A stretch of DNA of 64,000 bases from assembly GCF_905220365.1 (NCBI RefSeq), contig NC_061123.1, forward strand, positions 5,828,001 through 5,892,000, in the 5' to 3' direction. Within the stretch, counting starts at the first letter, position 1, and every line of letters starts with the position of its first letter. This DNA is from Vanessa cardui (lineage: Eukaryota; Arthropoda; Insecta; Lepidoptera; Nymphalidae). Shown here in pieces: positions 1 to 11,144 of the stretch. A program made the position numbers and the translations under genes. The notes beneath the pieces are model-generated. The model did not search any database and had not been told where the DNA came from. It saw nothing but the letters and a program-made list of their open reading frames with translations.

Positions 1-61
1 TCATCGCCATCGAAAATGTCTATTTATTTATTTAAGCATTTGTTAAACTTGCCAGATACAT

Positions 62-365
62 CAACAACAACAACAGCATCCTGTAAATTCCCACTGCTGG
101 GCTAAAGGCCTCCTCTCCCTTTGAGGAGAAGGTTTGGAACATATTCCACCACGCTGTTCCAATGCAGGTTGGTGGAATACACATGTGGCAGAATTTTTAT
201 GAAATTTGTCTCATGCAGGTTTCCTCACGATGTTTTCCTTCACCGCTGAGCACGAGATGAATTATAAAGACAAATTAAGCACATGAATCAGCGGTGCTTG
301 CCTGGGTTTGAACCCGCAATCATCGGTTAAGATGCAAGCGTTCTAACCACTGGGCCATCTCGACT
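62..365 (-). mobile_element. tRNA-derived SINE, full length, with target duplication
   Basis: Near-complete member of the dominant SINE family of this window. On the minus strand it starts with a tRNA-like head: A box TGGCCCAGTGG, then B box GGTTCAAACCC. A body follows that matches the other copies, and it ends in a (TTG)n tail, seen on the plus strand as caacaacaacaaca. The 10-bp direct repeat ccagatacat at 52-61 and 366-375 flanks it and is the target-site duplication, so the insertion is fairly young. It resembles the Metulj-type SINEs known from butterflies; that name is from recall. It is non-coding and would depend on a partner LINE to move. Confidence 0.9.
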
Positions 366-375
366 CCAGATACAT

Positions 376-2135
376 AGAAGGTGAAAATGTGTACACAGGA
401 AAAAATAAGTTTAAAAGGTATACTTATCCCTAGAAGAGATTTATGTCATTACTAAACTGAAAATAATTTTGATAATAACTAGTTAACGTGGCTTCACATT
501 TTATGTTTATATTTTATTGTTATTTATAAATAGTTTAAAATATCACCACAGACTATCATAAAATAAAACCTTTGCAAATCAAGTCCAAAACTCTAAAAAG
601 GCGGTTGCATTCGAGCTTTAAATCTTTTACGTAAAGTTTTCAAGATTCAACGGGTGTGCGCTGTTATCGGCGAACAGATAACACAAATTATGGATAAAAA
701 CGCCAGCTCGTTAAATCGAGTAAACTTAAATCTTACATTGTTTTGTTTAAAGCTTTAGATTAATCCTTAAAAAAAGAACACTACATTTATTTTAAAATAA
801 AATTGATATTTATAAAACTACCACAGATATAACAAACATGTGTCATCTTGTATTAATATGCGTTCTACGGTAAACAAATGTCAAACAAACGTCACACATT
901 TCAAAACACTCATTCATAAATGAAAAGAAACAAATCCATTTTCTTATAAACAGAAATAAAAGAATTCAAATTGTGATTAAATGTTAAGAAGTTAAATATA
1001 ATTATAAATTAGGTAGGCACTAAATTCGTTTATCGTATATTACTAAAAGTATTAATTATCTGTTTGTATTTTATAAGTAGGTGGTAAGATTAATTTTATA
1101 ATAAATTTGATTTATTTTTAGTTTCTAGTTTGCAGGTACTTTTTATATCTGTCGATAAGTGTTTTATATAAAATTGCTTCTAAAACGTTCGGTTAAAAAA
1201 AGGATTTAATACCCGAATATTTTTTAACGAATGACAAAATTCAGCTCCAGTGTTTGCGAATCGGACCATTCGTCCGTGCTGTGCTAATGCACCGTACAAG
1301 GTCCACCCATTTTGTCACACGCTTATTTAAATATATTTTAGCACTAGTAGTTCGAATTTCACTATAAACAAGGCTACATTTATCTTTATAAACAGTTTAA
1401 CGAGTAAATATAAACGAGTTATGCAAACACATAAGGTGTACACACAGACAAGTGTAGGTTCGTATAACACATAAAAATGGAACGTTTGTTGTATTGCAAA
1501 CGATTGAAAGATTATTACACCTTTCCAACAAAAGAAAAATATCCAAATTGGTCCAAGCGTTAATGTATAAGCAAAAGAAAAAATATTTAGCCTAATTAAT
1601 AACTTCCTTAAAGAAGTGAAATCAATAATCTTATTGTTACTTGGAACTAGCAACTATAAATAGTAAATATTTGGAAATACAAACGTTTTTTTTTTTAATA
1701 ATATATGTCTTGTGATTTTTTGTGTTAGTTGGTAACAGTAGATAAAACAGCCTTACTGTGGTATAAATCTTTGCACAAATAAATATAACCCCAGAGGGTA
1801 AATATAAAAAATGGCACTTTTATCCTCTCAAATATAAATAACAAAACAATAGATATTCAAGTGCCTCAGTGGCTCGAATTTTTTAAACTCTTTTTAAACG
1901 GCGGCGATGCTAAATGTTCAGTTCAAAATAAAAACGAAAGATTCGTTACTTATCGTACTTTTTATCATTTGTAGATCAGATAGAAGTATACTAACTATTA
2001 TTGTATCATTAACTTAACCTAAATACGCTGACAGAATCTTGATTTTTGTCTAAGTCATTTGCTGTTATAAAAACTTGAATTGACGTACATACATAATATC
2101 ATGATAGGGAAGAGTTACTTGACACAACTATTATC
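376..2135. other. AT-rich DNA without recognised feature
   Basis: No coding frame, recognisable repeat or RNA gene was seen. The longest frame here, 108 codons on the minus strand, is low-complexity and hydrophobic, as expected from AT-rich DNA. A short CpG-richer patch lies near 1240-1320. Confidence 0.6.
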
Positions 2136-2171
2136 GGCTAGGTTTTCATTCCCTTAAATGAAAACCTAGCC
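2136..2171. repeat. Perfect 15-bp-arm hairpin
   Basis: Arms ggctaggttttcatt (2136-2150) and aatgaaaacctagcc (2157-2171) are exact reverse complements around the 6-nt spacer ccctta. No transposon ends were recognised around it. It may be a cruciform-prone inverted duplication. Confidence 0.9.
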
Positions 2172-2447
2172 AAATGTTATAGATTAATGTCCGTATGTAT
2201 CACAGTAATTTGTTTTTTTTTTTAAACGAAGTTTTTTTATGCGGCTTACGTAGAGTCAACTTGCGGAAATCGTCACGTAGAATAAAGCGTCACGCCCCCC
2301 CCAGGCGACCTTTCCCCCTCTTTCTCTTTCTATTGTATACGGTTTTAATTAAAATTATTGTTTTTTTATTAGTTTTAATGTGCATGGGTTTTGAATAAAA
2401 TGTTGCCATTGTCATTTAATTATTTACAAACGTTAATTTGTATACTT

Positions 2448-2475
2448 CGCCGTCCCCGGGGAACAAAATGATAAC
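2448..2475. repeat. Left terminal inverted repeat of DNA transposon
   Basis: Begins cgccgtccccgggg and runs into the AAAATGATAAC motif that recurs inside the element. It pairs with 5344-5371 with two mismatches. Confidence 0.85.
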
Positions 2476-3306
2476 TTCCATTATCATCGTTTTAGTGTTT
2501 TGTCATTTTTGAGATCTTTGGGTACTAATACACCTGCTCAATTTTTTTCATAAATATTGTAGTGATACTTACGAAGTTACAAAATATTACACTACTATTC
2601 TACGATTATACTCATACCTGATATTTCAAGAACAAAAATATATTGTACTATTATCTAAATCTCTTTATATCTTACTGTAGGACAAACAGACTAACAATTA
2701 TTTTCTCGTGAAAACTTCTCGACTAGCTTGTGATAAAAGCAGTTATCATTTTATTCTTGTGCAAAACAGTCTACGTGTTTCGTATAAGGTGTGTTTGTAA
2801 TAATACTTTTGATGAAGTAGTTATAATTCATACCATGTTATATGTTAAAAAAGCCCAAAAGAAGGAATTTATTACGAGGAAAATGATATAGCTGAAGATT
2901 TCTCGGCGGACGAATCAGAGTATTAGTCGAGTCTACGTAGAACATCAAAAATATTGCAACTCAACTGTCTGTCAAGTACTGGAGGCAATTCGGATTACAT
3001 AGGAAATGCAACTAAAAAATTGTAAACAATATCCAAAATTTATTTATTTTAACACAAGAAATATCATAGCATCGCTATGAGTTATATACGAAGCTCATGA
3101 AATTTCAGATAATCCTAAACCAAGACAGAATGTATTCTTGACTTGACTCCAACTAAGATTTATAATATAAAAAAAAATATCAAGGAATTAAAAAAAATAT
3201 ATCAAGGAGGTGACAATGAATGGTTTCAAAATCAAAATGAACCATCAAAAGGAAAGATTGGAATTAATGAACATGGCATACGAGAGCAACAAGATTTTGA
3301 ATGTAT

Positions 3307-3880
3307 TCATCATCAACAGTTCATGTTCGTCCACTGCCGAACATAGGCCAATTGCACGCATTGTGATCGTTCTTCGGCTACTCGCATCCAGCTCCTGCCA
3401 GCCGTCTTGCGTAAATCGTCACTCCACCGCACCCGATAACGTCCTACACTACGATTGCCGAAACGCGGTCTCTACTCTAGAACACTTTTACCCCAACGAT
3501 GTTTGTTCTGATGTGATTCCGCAGAGAAACGCTGAGCTGGTTTAAAGTCTTAAACTGGTGGACCAGCTTTGTCGTGACGTGAGTGACTACGTTTTGGCTC
3601 CGTATGTCATGACGGGTAGGAGGCCCCGGTTTAAGACTATCGTCTTAAGGCACTGTAGGATCGACGATGTAAAGATTCGACGTAACTTCCGAAACGCTGC
3701 CAAACCTAGCTGAATTCTTCTATTCACCTCGTCCTCAAAATTGTTCTACCAAAGCAGTCCGAAGCCCAGCCTGTTCAGGGGGTTGGAATTCGTCGAGACT
3801 TCGCGCAAGATTGACACCAAAGACCATAGATGTCTTCAATTTTCGAAACGGTTTTGAGTATCTCATAGTCTGAAGTTGTT
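3307..3880 (-). pseudogene. RTE-type LINE reverse transcriptase 3' fragment (antisense, nested)
   Basis: Read on the minus strand, the sequence at 3320-3350 gives AYVRQWTN-like residues, close to the C-terminus EAYVQQWT of RTE-class endonuclease-reverse transcriptases. The same terminus is seen better at 15,883. A (TCA)n remnant at its low-coordinate side fits the short 3' tail of this LINE class. The rest (3350-3830) is GC-richer than its surroundings and matches from memory the antisense of the RT C-terminal third, with many frameshifts. It sits inside the DNA transposon and splits that transposase, so it inserted later. The 111-codon plus-strand frame over it is an antisense shadow. The upstream limit is approximate. 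Confidence 0.65.
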
Positions 3881-3883
3881 ACC

Positions 3884-4173
3884 TTTTACTATAAAAGAAA
3901 GTATCCTATTCACAACTTCACTGTATATGATGATATTAATTGTAAAGGCTTGTTAGGTATTGCTATGTTTGGCATGCTCAGATTGCGAAAAGAGGCGTCT
4001 ATAACATGTTATTTTACTCCGATGTATGTTACGGTCAAAATAAAAACAGATTTATTTTAGTTCAATATATATTTACATTACAAAAGCTTGGATTTTATAC
4101 AATGGACAGATGTTTTGAGATCGACCAAGACCAAAGTGTGGGAGATTCGATGCATTTTAATATTGAGGGTTAA
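3884..4173 (+). pseudogene. Decayed transposase fragment of the 2.9-kb DNA transposon
   Basis: Two frames carry residues of one protein. Frame 2 at 3884-3945 reads KRKYPIHNFTVYDD. After a frameshift near 3950-3970, frame 1 reads WHAQIAKRG, then SDVCYGQNKNRF (4018-4053), then GDSMHFNIE (4141-4167), then a stop. The SD-x-C-x-GQNKN block and the later GDSMH block are hallmarks I recall from an insect transposase family, where the Asp is likely catalytic. The N-terminal part probably lies at 2850-3300, upstream of the nested LINE, but is too decayed to trace. Downstream, 4200-4460 keeps further scraps. It is non-functional. Confidence 0.55.
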
Positions 4174-4655
4174 CTGAACTAGAATAGAATATACTCCCGA
4201 TTAAATTTACTCAATTATTAGGAACACATGTGTTAATGGTGGCAGATATAACGCCAAGAAAATGGTCAATCAAAGTTTAACAACCTAAGGGGCAGCCTAA
4301 AAAACTGGTAAAAAACTGGAAGAGAGTGTCACCCATTCACAGCAATCCGTATTAAAATACAGATATGATTTAAACATAGAACCTGTGAAGAATCAGTATG
4401 AAACGAGATACCCGACAGATAGTGAGTCCAAACCCCAGCGATGTGACGGAGTTGCCAGTGCTACATATGTATACTAAACTTTTTCCAGTAAGCAAGGCTA
4501 TGTATGACGGTTTTATGTGCGTTTCCAAGTCAGGACATATCTCAAGCATTATCACGCTCTTAACAAGTTTCTAACTCATCAGGGTCAATTATTACGTAAC
4601 AACTTAATGATTCGTGTACTGAGATTCCAGATACTATTGATTTTTAATTGTTATG

Positions 4656-4671
4656 GACCACGATCGTGGTC
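4656..4671. repeat. Perfect 16-bp palindrome
   Basis: gaccacgatcgtggtc is its own reverse complement. It lies in the non-coding 3' part of the DNA transposon. Function unknown. Confidence 0.85.
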
Positions 4672-4721
4672 TTAGGGAGTGGACGTATTAGGACAGGAAG
4701 TCGCTTAAGTATTACATGGAT

Positions 4722-4822
4722 AAGACTTGGTATTACATGGATCTCACAACTTTTTACCGCAGAACAACTGAGTTGCGAGACTTGGTTTTTTTGACAAGTA
4801 TTGCTTTTGATGGGATTACTTA
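4722..4822 (+). repeat. 3' segment of the DNA transposon shared with 58,672-58,770
   Basis: The order agacttgg..atctcacaactttttaccg..gcgagacttgg..tgatgggatt is shared with 58,672-58,770, which reads the same with substitutions. A relative of this transposon, or a repeat within it, therefore left a second relic in the window. Confidence 0.65.
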
Positions 4823-5343
4823 TTTACTCGATTTTAAGAAGGATTAAATATTGGACGTTTTGTTGTATTTCCTTGGTTTAATTTTGTTTTAGTAAAAAGG
4901 TATCATGAGAAAAGCAAAACTAAACGTGATAACCATATAAACATTTTACAAGAAAAATCGATTACATTCATTAAACATAAAATGGTAAATGAATATTTAC
5001 GAGAACAAAATGATATTATGGTATTATCATTTGCGTTTGGACTCTTGAAACCCTAAGAATAAAATGATATAGCTGTTGTACAATATTTGACTTTGGATAG
5101 GAAATACTGTGAATAAAATGATAACGGGCGTTAGGCAACACAGGTGATGATTGATTTTGGCTAACTTCTTATTTTTTAAATATCTCCGTTTCAACATAGG
5201 TTACAGGTTCTTCTCGTTATTAACTTATAGCTTATAAAAATCTAATTTTCTATAAACTTTAAATCATGCTTCTATGACCAGTATTTAAAGAGTTATTGTC
5301 GAAAACATGTTTTTTAATTCTCCTGAAAATTTACGTTTTGTTA

Positions 5344-5371
5344 GTTATCTTTTTATTCCCCGGGGACGGCG
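5344..5371. repeat. Right terminal inverted repeat of DNA transposon
   Basis: Ends ttccccggggacggcg. It is the reverse complement of 2448-2475 with two mismatches and is followed directly by ACTT. Confidence 0.85.
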
Positions 5372-5930
5372 ACTTGTATCTATTATTTAATACATACTAA
5401 TAGGTATATTATAGTAAAAGCTACTTCGTTCCAACCGAGTGTTCTACGACGGATCTCTTTTTTTTTTAAACGTTTACTTGCTTAATATTTTCTCTGCTTT
5501 TTTTTGTTTTTTATTTTGTTCCAGTATTTGGGATTTTACTTTCCTGTTTTGAATTTATTTTAAATAGCGAATGCAACAGAATTTTATTTTGTTTTATTGA
5601 AAATACTTTTTTGTGTGAAGTATTTACTAACGTATCTTGTCTTGTAGCTTATAAAATGAGTTTATAGTTAATAGCAAATCGGGATACAAAAACTATAAAA
5701 AAAACCTTTGATGCTTTGTCGAACCTTTGCCTGTCGTGAAAGAAATTAAAAGTGCCTTTGTGTGCATCTGTACTCTTGTGCTGTAAATATTCTTCTCAGT
5801 GGGTTTCTCTCTGAGTGATGAATTCCTTAGACTTATAACTTTGCCGTTTCGTAAATTCAAATCGTTTGTAAAACAATACTTTGGTAGAAAGAGCATATTA
5901 TTCGATACAAGATTTTATAGATGATAAAAA
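5372..5930. other. AT-rich DNA without recognised feature
   Basis: Many T tracts. The 67-codon minus-strand frame at 5693-5896 has no recognisable motif. Nothing else seen. Confidence 0.6.
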
Positions 5931-6157
5931 AAGACGTGGAGTTAATAAGAGTTAATAATAATTTAAATAATTGTATTTAACTAACATGACTTTGTATTTT
6001 TTAAATGTTAAAAAAGAGTAACTACTACGTTTCTTGCCGGTTCTTCTCGGTAGAATCAACTTTCTACCCGGTGGTAGCTTCACTTATTTGTAAAATGACG
6101 ATTCAAAAGTACTTGTAAAAGCCTACTTGAATAAAGTTTATTTTGATTTGATTTGAC
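5931..6157 (+). mobile_element. LINE 3' end with (ATTTG)n tail
   Basis: Contains the block cttgccggttcttctcggta and then cccggtggtag, and ends gaataaagtttattttgatttgatttga. This is the 3' untranslated end of a non-LTR retrotransposon: polyadenylation-like AATAAA close to a short repeated tail. The ccggttcttctc and ggtggtag blocks recur at 52,720-52,765 (+), at 41,800-41,870 (-, attached to an RT fragment) and in part near 31,180 (-). All are therefore related 3' ends. The 5' boundary is not clear. Confidence 0.7.
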
Positions 6158-6476
6158 AACATCGATTAGCAGAACATGTACATATATGTATGCATTAATA
6201 GAATATTTTAATAGATAACAAATAAACAAATTACGTATTGATTTAGAATAAGACTCATATTTCTATTATTGTCACCGAAATTTTAATGGACGCAATTAAT
6301 TGAAATTGAATCACTTAAACAAGTAAAATATACAAAAATATATGTTAATTGTTTTTTGTTTTTGTATGAAGCAAGCAATTACTCAATTGTAACTCGAAAA
6401 TTTACGCCCCAGTTAACACGACGATAAGGTTTCGAGATTTTTGGTAGAAAAAGTAGTTGTTATTTAATGTTTAAGA

Positions 6477-6620
6477 GACGAAATGGTCCAGTGGTTAGAG
6501 CAAGTGTGAAGATGGGGTTCAAACCCGGATAACATTTATCATGTGTTTATAAGATTGTGTTTTTAATTCATGTCGTGCTTGATGGTGTAGGAACAATCCG
6601 TAAGTAAACCGGAATATTAT
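6477..6620 (+). mobile_element. SINE, truncated head portion
   Basis: Begins gaaatggtccagtggttagag (A box region) and has ggttcaaacccgg as B box, then an ageing body to about 6620, where similarity is lost. It is diverged and 3' truncated. Confidence 0.7.
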
Positions 6621-7483
6621 TTAATCATGTTATAATTTTAAAATATTCATTTACATTTTATATTTTGTGACATTATACGAATGGTTTGTTTTCATAAAAT
6701 ATGGAATAACGATATTATGCTACAAAATCTCTCAGACATGCGATCAAATAGCATAAGCCGTTGAATAAAATATAAGATTCGATGCGATTTGAGACCTTTT
6801 ACAAGATGAAGTCTTACCTGCTTTCATTCAGAGGGTTAAGAATTTTTACAGATTTACAAGAAAAACTGTACAAAATTGTTTTATATTAATTAGATAGGGA
6901 AAATTGTATAACTTAACCTGGTAATCTTAGCAAATGGTTACCACCACCCATAGGCGGTAACTACCCGCTATATCACCAATAAGCCACCACGGAATCACAG
7001 GCTCAACACACTTCACCAACCATTAAGTACTTATTTCAAAATATAATATAAATTTACGCAATTTGTGAATATTTAGATCAATTTAGTAAACTTATTGTGT
7101 TTGTGAGATTTTCACAATCTTATCAATAATAAAACAGATCACACACGGCAGACCAGTATCAGTATACTGGTATATACTAGTATATCGATAAGTTTACATC
7201 TATGATACTTTGAAAAGCTGAAGAAAGGTACATGCCCCATATAATCAAATTTTCTTTAAGTGCATTCTTAATGCGAAAAAAGCCCCTTCTAATTTCAATT
7301 CTCTTTGTCGTAAAGTTTGAGCTGTGAGTTGCCAGTCTGCGTCAGGTAATTAGGACATTGCACTGAATCCCCTGATATCCCTGGATATTATCAATTATTT
7401 GTAGATAACTAAAATTATATAATAGCAAATTATCAATTATTAAATAGATATCGCTGATTCCACTATGCGCGATTATATTATAC
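6621..7483. other. AT-rich DNA without recognised feature
   Basis: A GC-richer stretch near 6940-7015 (ccaccacccataggcgg, then ccaccacggaatcacagg) could be a repeat remnant but was not identified. No coding signal. Confidence 0.5.
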
Positions 7484-7786
7484 GAGTCGAGATGGCCCAG
7501 TGGTTGGAACGCGTGCATCTTAACCAATGATTGCGGGTTCAAACCCAGGCAAGCACCACTCTTTCATGTGCTTAATTTGTCTTTATAATTCATCTCGTGC
7601 TCAGCGGTGAAGGAAAACATTGTGAGGAAACCTGCATGTGAGAAATTTCAAAGAAATTATGCCACATGTGCATTCCACCAACCTGTAGTGGAACATCGTG
7701 GTGGAATATGTTCCAAACCTTCTTCTCAAAGGGAGAGGAGGCCTTTAGCCTAGCAGTGGGAATTTACAGGCTGTGGTTGTTGTTTT
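7484..7786 (+). mobile_element. tRNA-derived SINE, full length
   Basis: Starts gagtcgagatggcccagtgg and carries the B box ggttcaaacccagg. It has the complete body with the ctcgtgctcagcggtgaagg block and ends aatttacaggctgtggttgttg. Good preservation suggests a moderately young insertion. No clear target duplication was found. Confidence 0.9.
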
Positions 7787-7828
7787 TGAAATATATATCT
7801 TAAAATATCTATTAATCATTATAACCAT

Positions 7829-8055
7829 AATTACATAGTATAAAACAAAGTCGCTGTCGTAACCTAACGCTGTCTGCCGTATTTATGTTTAATTCTTTAA
7901 AATTACGCAACGGATTTTGATGCGGTTTCTTTTAACAGATAGAGCAATTCGAGGAAAAAGTTTTTGTATATAATATATACATACAATATAGTAAAGAAAC
8001 AATCTCCATTATATTTAGTAACAGCATGGCACCAGAAGCCGGGGTGGGTCGCTAG
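7829..8055 (+). mobile_element. Non-autonomous Helitron-like repeat, copy 1
   Basis: Starts at ttacatagtataaaacaaag and ends gggtgggtcgctag followed by T, the CTAG|T end expected of a Helitron. A short hairpin-capable GC-rich stretch lies just before the end. The same sequence occurs at 23,729-23,954 (+) and 51,471-51,672 (-), with shared blocks for the start, the tagatagag..attcgagga middle and the terminus. It is non-coding. Helitrons move by rolling-circle replication with a Rep/helicase supplied by an autonomous relative. Confidence 0.7.
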
Positions 8056-8565
8056 TATAATTATAATTTTATTTCTGTTATGTGTTTATATCTACATCTT
8101 TAGAAACCATTAATTAAAAAAAAACCATTGATTTTCCTTCTGCTTCCGAATCCCTGGTGAAATTAATTTATAATTGTAATTGGCTGATATAAATCGATGC
8201 TATCGACGACCAATGAGCGTTCAGTATTTAGTCAGCTTAGTGAGTCTGATTTTGACAAGCGTCAGAGAAAATGGTGGTTGGTTTTTTAGTGTTGATTATG
8301 ATTTTAAAATGAGGACTCAGATGAATTTTGATGGTAATTTAAGAAGACCAATTAAAATATATGGTATGAAATAAATAAAAAAGAGATTTCAGTTAAAACA
8401 TAATATATGTCATTTTCTTAATATATAAAAAAGAAGTATATAGTTAGTATACGCGCAACGGACTCTCAAGGGAGAAGATGGAGGCGGCGGAGAAGAAAAT
8501 GACTATATGAGAAAGCTTTATTTTTATGGTATTATACAGTAGTAGTAGGTAGTATACAGATAGTC
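8056..8565. other. AT-rich DNA without recognised feature
   Basis: A short purine-rich patch, gaagatggaggcggcggagaa (first 20 bases at 8472), stands out in otherwise AT-rich DNA. No coding support. Confidence 0.5.
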
Positions 8566-8758
8566 GTTTGTGGTCACCTTCACCCATACAAATACCCTTA
8601 ATATTAGTACTAATACTTTCTTACATCACTAATGCGCCAGGGAGCTTAGACGTTATGCATTTTGTTACACTGACTCACTCATTCCTTAAACCGAAACACA
8701 ACAATACGGTATCATATGAGTCGGTGGTACCTATCCAATCGTCCTTGCACAAAGCCAA
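8566..8758 (-). mobile_element. Retroposon family B fragment
   Basis: Shares tggtcacc..caccc, aatgcgcca and gttacactgactcactcatt blocks with better copies at 40,907-41,170 and 57,140-57,436. Strand is set by the A-rich tail at the low-coordinate end of those copies. Diverged and non-coding. Confidence 0.65.
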
Positions 8759-10389
8759 GTAAAATTTTTATAAGTAGACTAGAGTTTCAAATTTATATTT
8801 ACATTGAATATAAGTGAAAAGTTAACAAAGTGAATATAAGCTTACAAGGAACAAAAGCAAACTGCTTTCTACGTATCCATGTATGTCTTAGGCTAGCCCC
8901 GAGCAATAACAGCCAGTATAATAAAACCTCGTTTGTAGCTAAGTAACTACAGTTACGGAGTATGACTACAGCGTTATTAGGTGAGAAAGAGTAAATGTTA
9001 AAAGTAAGGCCTTTTTATGGGCAGGCTGACCTTAGACGTCGAAAACAAAAGTTCGGAAGATTTATGAGTTTCGTTTCGAGATGTAATCATTTATTTTTCT
9101 AACAACTTTTTTTACTAATAATGAGACCGAGAACGCCTAGTGAATAATATACGTGAATTCGAGTCGACGATTGTGAGTTTAGTTTTGTAGAAGTATTCGT
9201 GAGTTTCATTTGTTTCTATTGTTTATTCATGTTCAGAAGTAAATTGGAATATACAATAGTCAAGGAAAGGGGCGATTCTACCAACTCTAATTCGGCTATA
9301 GCTCACAAAATAAACCTTAGTTTACCTAATCGTAAATGATTATTCTCATTATTCTTTCCGGTAAGATTTCGATCTAACTGTGAGCGAAACGCTGAGGATC
9401 GTGGTGTGTGTAGAATGGACGTAGTATAGAGAAACATAGGATGACGGCAAAAATTACGTCTTGATTTGATTGCTATAAAGTGTCAATTTGGTAGTAGAAT
9501 TTGCGCCATGTGTTGAATGAAAGTCTGCCACCTGTTTATCTAGCAACATATATTGAAAAAACGTATTTTAAATATCATCCAAATTTACCTCCTTAAAAGA
9601 TGTTTAGACAAGATACAGTTATTTACGATAAGAGACAATTCATAAGCCAAAATAAAACAAGTATCCGAAATTTGCATTTTGTACCTTTTTATTTGTACTA
9701 AATTCAATTATTTCAATTTGTATACTTATTTTTATATTAGTTGTACCCCGACACTCGATCCGTATCTGATTTATTTTTCCTGTTAATACCGGTTTTCCTT
9801 GTATTGTACGATATTTGTTTTATTTTTTATTTGTAAAGAACAGCTAGCTTTTGCTTATTTTTTTTGTAAAGAAAAAGTATATTTGGTTACGTACGTCCTT
9901 TCGGTCTTAAAAGGCTTAAAGTTTTTGCTGAAGCATTGATAAGATATTGTCTTTAATCAAAATAAAAAGAAAATAAAAACGCCATTCGACGTCTTTAAAA
10001 ATAAGCCGTATTCAATTTCAAATAGTTAATAATTATTCATATTTTTGGAATAGGAACAAATCTGATTATTGTCTCCTAAATGTGTATATTGAAGAAAAAT
10101 TGAAGCACCGCTAGGTACGTAGTAATGAGATCGCGTATAAGGTGAACGGTGTGTCAAACTCTGTACAACTTCGTGGCATAAATCCTAACTTCATGAACTC
10201 TAATGAAAGCACTACCTCGTAATTGTGGTCGTCGGGGTGAAATTGTTCATGTCTTAAATTTATCTTACGAGCATTTTGTTCATAAGAGTAACTACCATAA
10301 AGTTGTAAGTTCTTCTTGATGAAATTTTATATTATGATACATAATATGTGTACATTAAGTGATGTAAAAGTCTCTTATCGTCCCACTAA
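8759..10389. other. AT-rich DNA without recognised feature
   Basis: No frame with protein-like composition and no family match seen in 1.6 kb. This may be unique intronic or intergenic DNA. Confidence 0.5.
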
Positions 10390-10582
10390 GAGGTTAAGGC
10401 CTCCTTGCCTCTTTATTGGGTGCTCATTCCACCACTCTTTGTAATAACAGTGTGGTAGACTTTCATCCCACACGTTTCGCCCTTAAATGCGAATAAAATT
10501 ATAAACTTATAAAGTAAATTATATGTTACTAAAAATTTAGTATTATTTGCCCAAGTTTGAACCCTTAGGTCATCTCAGCTCG
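10390..10582 (-). mobile_element. Old SINE relic
   Basis: Keeps the taaggcctccttgcctc block at one end and tttgaacccttaggtcatctcagctcg, the decayed B/A box head, at the other. The middle is shortened. Confidence 0.55.
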
Positions 10583-10820
10583 TATTATGTAATATACATA
10601 TTATACGGACACTCGAACCTTTAAAATAGACTTCGTCTTAAAAGAGTATGTAAACAGACTATTAATTAATGTTGTAATGCGGCGGTAGTCTTATGATTCT
10701 TTAGCAATCTCTTCAAATTGCTTAAGTTTTTTTTATTAAATTTACTATCTGAAAATTGGACCATTGAAATTGTCATGAGAAATCGCATTATGATATATCT
10801 AATAAGAATAAAAAGTAAAA

Positions 10821-11144
10821 GTAACAGCCTGTAAATTACCTACTGCTATGCTAAGGTATGGAACATATTCAACCATGTGAATGCACATGTGGCAGAATTT
10901 CGATTAAATTAGACACATTTAAATAAAACTAATTATAATGGAATTTTAAATAAAACTAATTATAACTAAGACAACATTAAATTAGACACATGCTGGTTTC
11001 CTCACGATGTTTTTCTTCGCCGCCGAGCACGAGATGAATTATAAACACAAATTAAACACGTATATATAGTGGTGCTTGCCTGGGTTTGAACCTGAAATCA
11101 TCGATTAAGATGCACGCGTTCTAACCACTGGGCCATCTCAGCTC
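10821..11144 (-). mobile_element. SINE copy carrying a 73-bp internal insertion
   Basis: Standard ends: gtaacagcctgtaaatt at the left and gggccatctcagctc at the right. Relative to other copies it has 73 extra bases at 10,919-10,991, flanked by attaaattagacacat at 10,903-10,918 and 10,976-10,991. The extra DNA holds a further 21-bp direct repeat, tttaaataaaactaattataa up to its 20th base, at 10,918 and 10,945. It also lacks the usual ctcctctccc segment near the tail. Confidence 0.85.

Larger units (their letters stand above)
2448..5371 (+). mobile_element. DNA transposon with 28-bp TIRs, decayed
   Basis: The left end starts cgccgtccccggggaa and the right end finishes ttccccggggacggcg. The 28-bp ends (2448-2475 and 5344-5371) match with two differences. 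ACTT lies immediately outside both ends (2444-2447 and 5372-5375), which fits a 4-bp target duplication. The AAAATGATA-type subterminal motif recurs near 2465, 2880, 5009, 5060 and 5114, with an inverted form near 2750. The interior carries a broken plus-strand transposase and an antisense RTE LINE fragment. The 4-bp duplication recalls Sola elements, but I cannot assign the superfamily. It is surely immobile. Confidence 0.75.

Noticed and set aside
1327..1653. 108-codon minus-strand hydrophobic frame as a membrane protein
   Set aside because: Phe/Leu/Ile-rich translation is what AT-rich DNA gives by chance. There is no composition shift or splice context.
3210..3545. 111-codon plus-strand frame as a gene
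   Set aside because: It runs antisense across the RTE reverse-transcriptase fragment, which explains its length and GC content.
7491..7560. tRNA gene
   Set aside because: The A and B boxes belong to the SINE head. No cloverleaf with an acceptor stem can be drawn, and the same head recurs in many copies.
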